64,000 nt of DNA from Ectobacillus sp048976805 (lineage in GTDB: Bacteria > Bacillota > Bacilli > Bacillales > Bacillaceae_G): positions 22,456-86,455 of the forward strand of contig JBHGUR010000062.1 of the NCBI GenBank assembly GCA_048976805.1, read 5' to 3'. The notes beneath the pieces are model-generated. The model did not search any database. It saw nothing but the letters and a program-made list of their open reading frames with translations, and had not been told where the DNA came from. Made by a program: the position numbers and the translations under genes. Positions 59,965 to 64,000 of this stretch are shown here, in pieces (position 1 is the stretch's first letter; each line of letters begins with the position of its first letter).

Positions 59965-61209
59965 ATGAGCGGAATTACAGCAACTTATTTAATACACGAC
60001 AGTTCACATAACTTAATCAAAAAAGCGGAAGGAATTGCACTCGGATTAACGGTCGGCTCTTGGACCGATTTGCCGCTTTTGGAGCAGCAGCAGCTTAAAA
60101 AACATAAAGGCTCGATTATCAGTATTGAGGAGTTAGAAGAAAGTGAAAAGGCAAATGCATACCTGAATAAAAAAGCAGCCCGCGGCCTTTTAAAAATCCA
60201 CTATCCATCAGTTAATTTCAGCACGGACTTGCCGGCAATTTTAACAACAGTTTTTGGCAAATTATCGCTTGACGGCGAAATTAAACTAATCGATTTAGAA
60301 TTCTCCGATGAAGTTAAACAAGCATTCCCTGGACCGAAATTTGGAACAGAAGGCATTCGCAACCTCCTTCAAGTGTACGATCGCCCATTGTTAATGAGCA
60401 TCTTCAAAGGTGTGCTCGGCCGCGATTTGCCATACTTGAAAGCACAGCTAAAAGAGCAGGTGCTTGGGGGCGTAGACCTTGTAAAGGATGATGAAATTTT
60501 ATTTGATAATCCGCTCACGCCTTTTGAAGAGCGGGTTCGCGCCGGCAAGGAGGTGCTGCGTGAAGCATATGAAGAAAACGGAACCCGCGCTTTATATGCT
60601 GTTAATCTGTCAGGGCGCACATTTGATCTAAAGGAAAAAGCAAAACGCGCCGTAGAGCTCGGAGCCGATGCGTTGCTGTTTAACGTATTTGCATATGGAC
60701 TTGATGTGCTGCAAGCGCTAGCAGAAGACAAAGATATTCCAATTCCAATCATGGCGCACCCTGCTGTAAGCGGTGCCTTCACTTCATCCGAGTTTTACGG
60801 CTTCTCTTCTCCTCTTCTGCTGGGGAAATTGCTGCGCCTATGCGGAGCTGATTTTTCGCTGTTTCCATCTCCTTACGGCAGCGTTGCCTTAGAACGTGAG
60901 CAAGCATTAAACATCGCTGCGGCGTTAAATGCTGCAACTGAACCGTTTAAGCGAACGCTTCCGGTTCCTTCTGCTGGCATTCATCCAGGGTTGGCCCCTC
61001 TTCTAATCCAAGATTTTGGCATCGACTCTGTCATTAATGCCGGAGGCGGCGTTCACGGCCACCCGCAAGGCGCAACCGGAGGCGGAAAAGCATTTCGTGC
61101 GGCGATTACGGCAGCATTGCAAGGAGTCCCATTAAACGAAGCGGATGATCCGTTCCTGCAGGAAGCGCTCCGTTTATGGGGCAACCCGAGCGAGGAGGCA
61201 AAAGCATGA
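59965..61209 (+). CDS. mtnW: 2,3-diketo-5-methylthiopentyl-1-phosphate enolase (RuBisCO-like)
   Basis: A 414-residue form-IV RuBisCO-like protein that enolises diketo-methylthiopentyl-phosphate. The KDDE motif in 'GVDLVKDDEILFD' holds the lysine that is carbamylated and the two metal acids; 'GPKFGTEGIR' replaces the GxxxG of true RuBisCO. CAGGAGG lies 9 nt before the ATG, just after the riboswitch terminator. It heads the coupled mtnWXBD operon. Confidence 0.96.
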   Translation: MSGITATYLIHDSSHNLIKKAEGIALGLTVGSWTDLPLLEQQQLKKHKGSIISIEELEESEKANAYLNKKAARGLLKIHYPSVNFSTDLPAILTTVFGKLSLDGEIKLIDLEFSDEVKQAFPGPKFGTEGIRNLLQVYDRPLLMSIFKGVLGRDLPYLKAQLKEQVLGGVDLVKDDEILFDNPLTPFEERVRAGKEVLREAYEENGTRALYAVNLSGRTFDLKEKAKRAVELGADALLFNVFAYGLDVLQALAEDKDIPIPIMAHPAVSGAFTSSEFYGFSSPLLLGKLLRLCGADFSLFPSPYGSVALEREQALNIAAALNAATEPFKRTLPVPSAGIHPGLAPLLIQDFGIDSVINAGGGVHGHPQGATGGGKAFRAAITAALQGVPLNEADDPFLQEALRLWGNPSEEAKA

Positions 61210-61865
61210 GCATCCAAATTTTTTGCGATTTTGACGGCACCGTCACCGAAAGCGACAATATTGTTGCCATCATGAAGCAGTTCGGCCCCCCTGAAGTAGA
61301 AGCGATTATACACGAAGTGCTATCAAAAAAGGTCTCTATCCGTGAAGGGGTAAGCAAAATGTTTGCGCTTCTTCCAGCATCCCTCAAGGATGAGATTATT
61401 AATTTTATAATAGACAACGCAAAAATCCGCCCTGGTTTTGCTGAGTTTCTTAGATTTGTCAAGGAACAAGGAATTGAATTTTACATCGTATCCGGCGGAA
61501 TGGACTTTTTCATTGCCCCCCTTCTTGACGATCTTGTAGATGAACATGCTATATATTGCAATGCTACAGATTTTTCCGGGGAATACATTCACGTTAATTG
61601 GATTCACTCTTGTGACGGGCATTGTAAAACGGATTGCGGCCTATGCAAACCGTCGATTATCCGAAAGCTCGGGCGCAAAGATAGCTTAAAAATTGCCATC
61701 GGCGATTCAATCACAGATTTAGAAGCTGCCAAACTGGCGGACAAAGTATTTGCCCGGGATTTTCTGCTTGCAAAATGCAAACAGCTTGGCATTTCCTGCT
61801 CTCCCTTTACAACATTTTATGACATTCAAAAGGAGATAAAGCAGCTTTTGGAGGTGAAAGCATGA
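61206..61865 (+). CDS. mtnX: 2-hydroxy-3-keto-5-methylthiopentenyl-1-P phosphatase
   Basis: A 219-residue HAD phosphatase. Motif I is 'FCDFDGTVTESD', motif II 'YIVSGGMD' and motif III/IV 'IAIGDSITDLEAA'. It removes the phosphate from the MtnW product to give the dihydroxy-keto intermediate used by MtnD. Its ATG overlaps the mtnW stop (ATGA). Confidence 0.95.
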   Translation: MSIQIFCDFDGTVTESDNIVAIMKQFGPPEVEAIIHEVLSKKVSIREGVSKMFALLPASLKDEIINFIIDNAKIRPGFAEFLRFVKEQGIEFYIVSGGMDFFIAPLLDDLVDEHAIYCNATDFSGEYIHVNWIHSCDGHCKTDCGLCKPSIIRKLGRKDSLKIAIGDSITDLEAAKLADKVFARDFLLAKCKQLGISCSPFTTFYDIQKEIKQLLEVKA

Positions 61866-62509
61866 AACAATTGTTTGAGCGGTGGCAAGAATTAAGCGAT
61901 GTAAAAAAGGAACTTGCCGCGCGCGATTGGTTTCCGGCAACAAGCGGGAACATTTCTATTAAAGTAAGCGATGTGCCGCTTACCTTCCTGATTACCGCAA
62001 GCGGCAAAGATAAAACGAAAACAACGGCGGAAGACTTTCTCCTTGTGGATAAAGAAGGAATGCCGGCGCTAGAAACAAATCTCCGTCCGTCGGCAGAAAC
62101 TTTGCTGCACGTACACATTTACAATCATACAAACGCTGGCTGCGTGCTGCATGTCCATACAGTAGACAACAATGTGATTTCCAATCTTTATCATAAGGAA
62201 GTTATATTGCGTGACCAGGAAATTATTAAAGCCCTTAATATATGGGAAGAAAGAGCGGAAATCCGCATTCCGATTATTGAAAACCATGCCCACATTCCGA
62301 CATTGGGAGAAGCGTTTCTTCCTCATGTTCAAGGGGATACAGGCGCTGTTTTAATTCGCAACCATGGCATTACCGTATGGGGCAAGGACAGTTTTGATGC
62401 TAAAAAAAGATTGGAAGCTTACGAGTTTTTATTCCGTTTCCATCTCAAGCTACTATCATTGCAATCTATAAAAGGAGGCCTTTCTTATGGCACAAATTCG
62501 TATTCATGA
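61862..62509 (+). CDS. mtnB: Methylthioribulose-1-phosphate dehydratase
   Basis: A 215-residue class II aldolase-fold zinc enzyme that dehydrates methylthioribulose-1-P. The zinc histidines are in 'LLHVHIYNHT'/'VLHVHTVD' and a later 'RNHGITVWG'. It overlaps mtnX by ATGA and its end overlaps mtnD by 23 nt. Confidence 0.95.
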   Translation: MKQLFERWQELSDVKKELAARDWFPATSGNISIKVSDVPLTFLITASGKDKTKTTAEDFLLVDKEGMPALETNLRPSAETLLHVHIYNHTNAGCVLHVHTVDNNVISNLYHKEVILRDQEIIKALNIWEERAEIRIPIIENHAHIPTLGEAFLPHVQGDTGAVLIRNHGITVWGKDSFDAKKRLEAYEFLFRFHLKLLSLQSIKGGLSYGTNSYS

Positions 62510-62999
62510 ACTTAATACCCGCATTGAAAAGGAAGCAGATGTAATCTCATTTTTGCAAGAGCAAGGAGTCATTTACGAAAAATGGGACATTACAAAACTT
62601 CCCGCAAACCTGCAGGAAAATTATGCTTTAACCGATGAAGAAAAACAGCAAGTATTGCAAACATTTGCAACGGAGATTGCCGATATTTCTAAACGCCGCG
62701 GATACAAAGCAAGCGATGTGATTTCTTTGTCAGAATCTACGCCGAACTTGGAGCAATTGCTGCAAAATTTTCAGCGTGAACATCACCACACAGATGACGA
62801 AGTCCGCTTTATCGTAAGCGGCCACGGCATTTTCGTGATTCAAGGGAAAGACGGCCGCTTCTTTGATGTGGAACTTGAACCTGGCGACTTAATTTCTGTT
62901 CCAGAAAATGTACGCCATTACTTTACCTTACAGGAAGACCGAAAAGTTGTCGCTGTCCGCATTTTCGTTACAACGGAAGGCTGGGTTCCTATTTATTAA
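62487..62999 (+). CDS. mtnD: Acireductone dioxygenase
   Basis: A 170-residue cupin. The metal ligands are in 'EHHHTDDEVRFIVSG' (two His and Glu) and 'PENVRHYF' (third His). It oxidises acireductone to the keto acid and formate (iron form) or to the off-pathway products (nickel form). AAAAGGAGG lies 8 nt before the ATG, inside mtnB. Confidence 0.95.
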   Translation: MAQIRIHELNTRIEKEADVISFLQEQGVIYEKWDITKLPANLQENYALTDEEKQQVLQTFATEIADISKRRGYKASDVISLSESTPNLEQLLQNFQREHHHTDDEVRFIVSGHGIFVIQGKDGRFFDVELEPGDLISVPENVRHYFTLQEDRKVVAVRIFVTTEGWVPIY

Positions 63000-63254
63000 G
63001 CTATATTAAAAAGCAATGTTAATTTTCCGCCCATTATCTACTACTGTACGTACGCCACATACAAAAGTATGCGGCTTATTTTTTTTAGCAATTGAAAGCA
63101 GCATTATTAATTTCGAACAAAAAATTACAAAATTGTGAATAATTTTTGAATTTTTTATGAATTTTCTGTTTATTTTGTGTTATAATACAATCAAATCATT
63201 TGCAATTTTATGTTTCACCTCTTAGCAACCATTTTGATAAAGGAGATGAGGAAC

Positions 63255-63518
63255 ATGTTTTTAATTCTTTCATTAATTGCAGGTATATTATGCGGAGCGG
63301 TTCCGGTTATTATCGGGGCCCTGAAAGACGAATTAGAGCTTGGAATGTTTGGTTTTATTGCTTCTGTTGTAAGCGCTGCCATTTCAGGTTTATACTTGGC
63401 GGTTCCTATGTCTGCATTATTTCTTTTCCTCATCTCAAGACGTATATACATGAGATCATCAAAAACTGTATTAGCACAAGTTATTCCCTTTGCGCCGAGA
63501 AGCAAATCAGAAGTATAA
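63255..63518 (+). CDS. Small membrane protein, unknown
   Basis: An 87-residue protein with two or three hydrophobic helices (about 2-22, 30-60) and a basic C-terminus. AAAGGAG lies 9 nt before the ATG; an earlier ATG touches it. A TGTGTTATAAT extended -10 near 63177-63187 probably drives it. I recognise no family. Confidence 0.6.
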   Translation: MFLILSLIAGILCGAVPVIIGALKDELELGMFGFIASVVSAAISGLYLAVPMSALFLFLISRRIYMRSSKTVLAQVIPFAPRSKSEV

Positions 63519-63522
63519 AAAG

Positions 63523-63566
63523 GAGCTGACCCAAAAGTCTGCTAAAAGCGGACTTTTGGTCAGCTC
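63523..63566. terminator. Long hairpin, terminator or IS end
   Basis: GAGCTGACCCAAAAGTC pairs with GACTTTTGGTCAGCTC (one bulge). It may end the membrane gene. It also touches the transposase remnant and could derive from that element's end. Confidence 0.6.
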
Positions 63567-63770
63567 TCTTTTCGTTTGCTCTTCCTTCAGGCGCATGAAC
63601 ATGGCGTCGGTGTCTGTCTTGGAATAACTGTTGGCTCCCCGCACACCTCCAGCTGGTGCTCATACTTCTCGCTTCGGGGCAGGTAGTCTTCCTTCATCTT
63701 CTCGATAGCCTTTTTTTAGTTCTTTGCTTTTGCTGGCTGGCAGAGAGAGGTTGTCCATGGTATACTCTTT
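63566..63770 (-). pseudogene. IS1182-type transposase remnant
   Basis: On the minus strand 'AIEKMKEDYLPRSEKYEHQLEVCGE' (first 20: AIEKMKEDYLPRSEKYEHQL) is followed, after a frameshift near 63634, by NSYSKTDTDAMFMRLKEE. This resembles the 'SYSKTDxDATFMRMKED' region of IS1182-family transposases. A second frameshift lies in an A7 run near 63712. Most of the gene is deleted, so it is dead. Confidence 0.7.
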
Positions 63771-63888
63771 AAAGGAAATATGTTGATGTTTCGTAGAAGA
63801 ATCGCTCCTTGTTTTTGTGTTGAATGTTGTTGTGGCGACTCCATTCTAACAAAAATCGAGCGATTCTTTTATTTTTTTGCCTAAAAAA

Positions 63889-64000
63889 AGCTCTGTTAAA
63901 GGCTAATGTTGATTTTGATTGATTTGTTGATTTGGAACGAAAGGCGGCAACTCCAGCGGGAAAAGCGGCTCGGCCCCGCCGCGGAAAGCGTCCGCCTGTA
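63889..64000 (+). mobile_element. Family A MITE, copy 7 (cut by window end)
   Basis: AGCTCTGTTAAAGGCTAATG, then the GC-rich core to GTCCGCCTGTA at the last base. The right end lies outside the window. Confidence 0.85.

Overview
The window reads as a chromosome segment of a Bacillaceae bacterium. Nearly every recognisable gene has a close Bacillus subtilis or B. cereus-type counterpart, and the order matches the ykt-speA-pdh-def-rnjA-yku-ykr part of those chromosomes. Small genes typical of Bacillus (rpoY, abbA, SR1/SR1P, yjcZ-like), SAM-I riboswitches and strong GGAGG ribosome sites agree. It is not B. subtilis itself, and I cannot fix the genus from this sequence. I see no tRNA, rRNA, CRISPR array or prophage.

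Layout. 1-6.2 kb: start of an inositol monophosphatase gene, a FabK/NMO-like flavoprotein with a UPF0223 gene, arginine decarboxylase speA, spore transglutaminase tgl, the dual-function RNA SR1 with its SR1P peptide, and small conserved genes. 6.4-11.4 kb: the pyruvate dehydrogenase operon pdhABCD on the minus strand. 12-15.4 kb: a YjcZ-like sporulation peptide, def, and a Fur-box-controlled feoA-feoB-feoB-associated iron operon. 15.6-18.6 kb: rpoY-rnjA and ktrC. 18.9-22.5 kb: a cytochrome bd-type oxidase (cydAB) behind a long leader full of repeats. 22.5-36.6 kb: the yku region (ykuU/ykuV, dapL, dapH, ccpC, cbpB, abbA, ykuK, ykuJ, chrA, ykuI, an aminotransferase, fadH, ykuE). 36.6-42.6 kb: ppx-ppk, ykyB, ykyA and a polysaccharide deacetylase. 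43-54.9 kb: a more accessory stretch with a holin-like gene, a MerR-type coiled-coil protein, patA, membrane proteins, a thiolase, a Nudix protein with an altered box, and a candidate spore locus (two paralogous Asn/Val-rich proteins and an HEIGH metalloprotease). 55-63 kb: the complete methionine salvage cluster mtnKA / mtnU / mtnE / mtnWXBD with two SAM-I riboswitches. 63.2-64 kb: a membrane protein, a decayed IS1182-type transposase and a repeat cut by the window edge.

The genes serve central carbon and redox metabolism (PDH, cyd, peroxiredoxin), iron and potassium uptake, lysine/cell-wall precursor synthesis, polyphosphate, RNA turnover and sporulation. SR1P and RNase J1 lie in the same window; in B. 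subtilis SR1P links GapA to RNase J1.

The most unusual layer is a dense set of short non-coding repeats (families A-D plus fragments, about 20 copies). Family A carries 12-13 bp terminal inverted repeats (GGCTCTGTTAAA) and, in two copies, perfect 8-bp target duplications, so it is a MITE-type mobile element. Family B shares those ends but has an unrelated core; that core resembles family C and a piece beside family D. Several copies lie exactly between a stop codon and the transcription terminator of the gene (rnjA, dapH, fadH, the metalloprotease), so they become part of 3' UTRs. Four small genes also appear to carry mother-cell sigma (CATAnnnTA) promoters.
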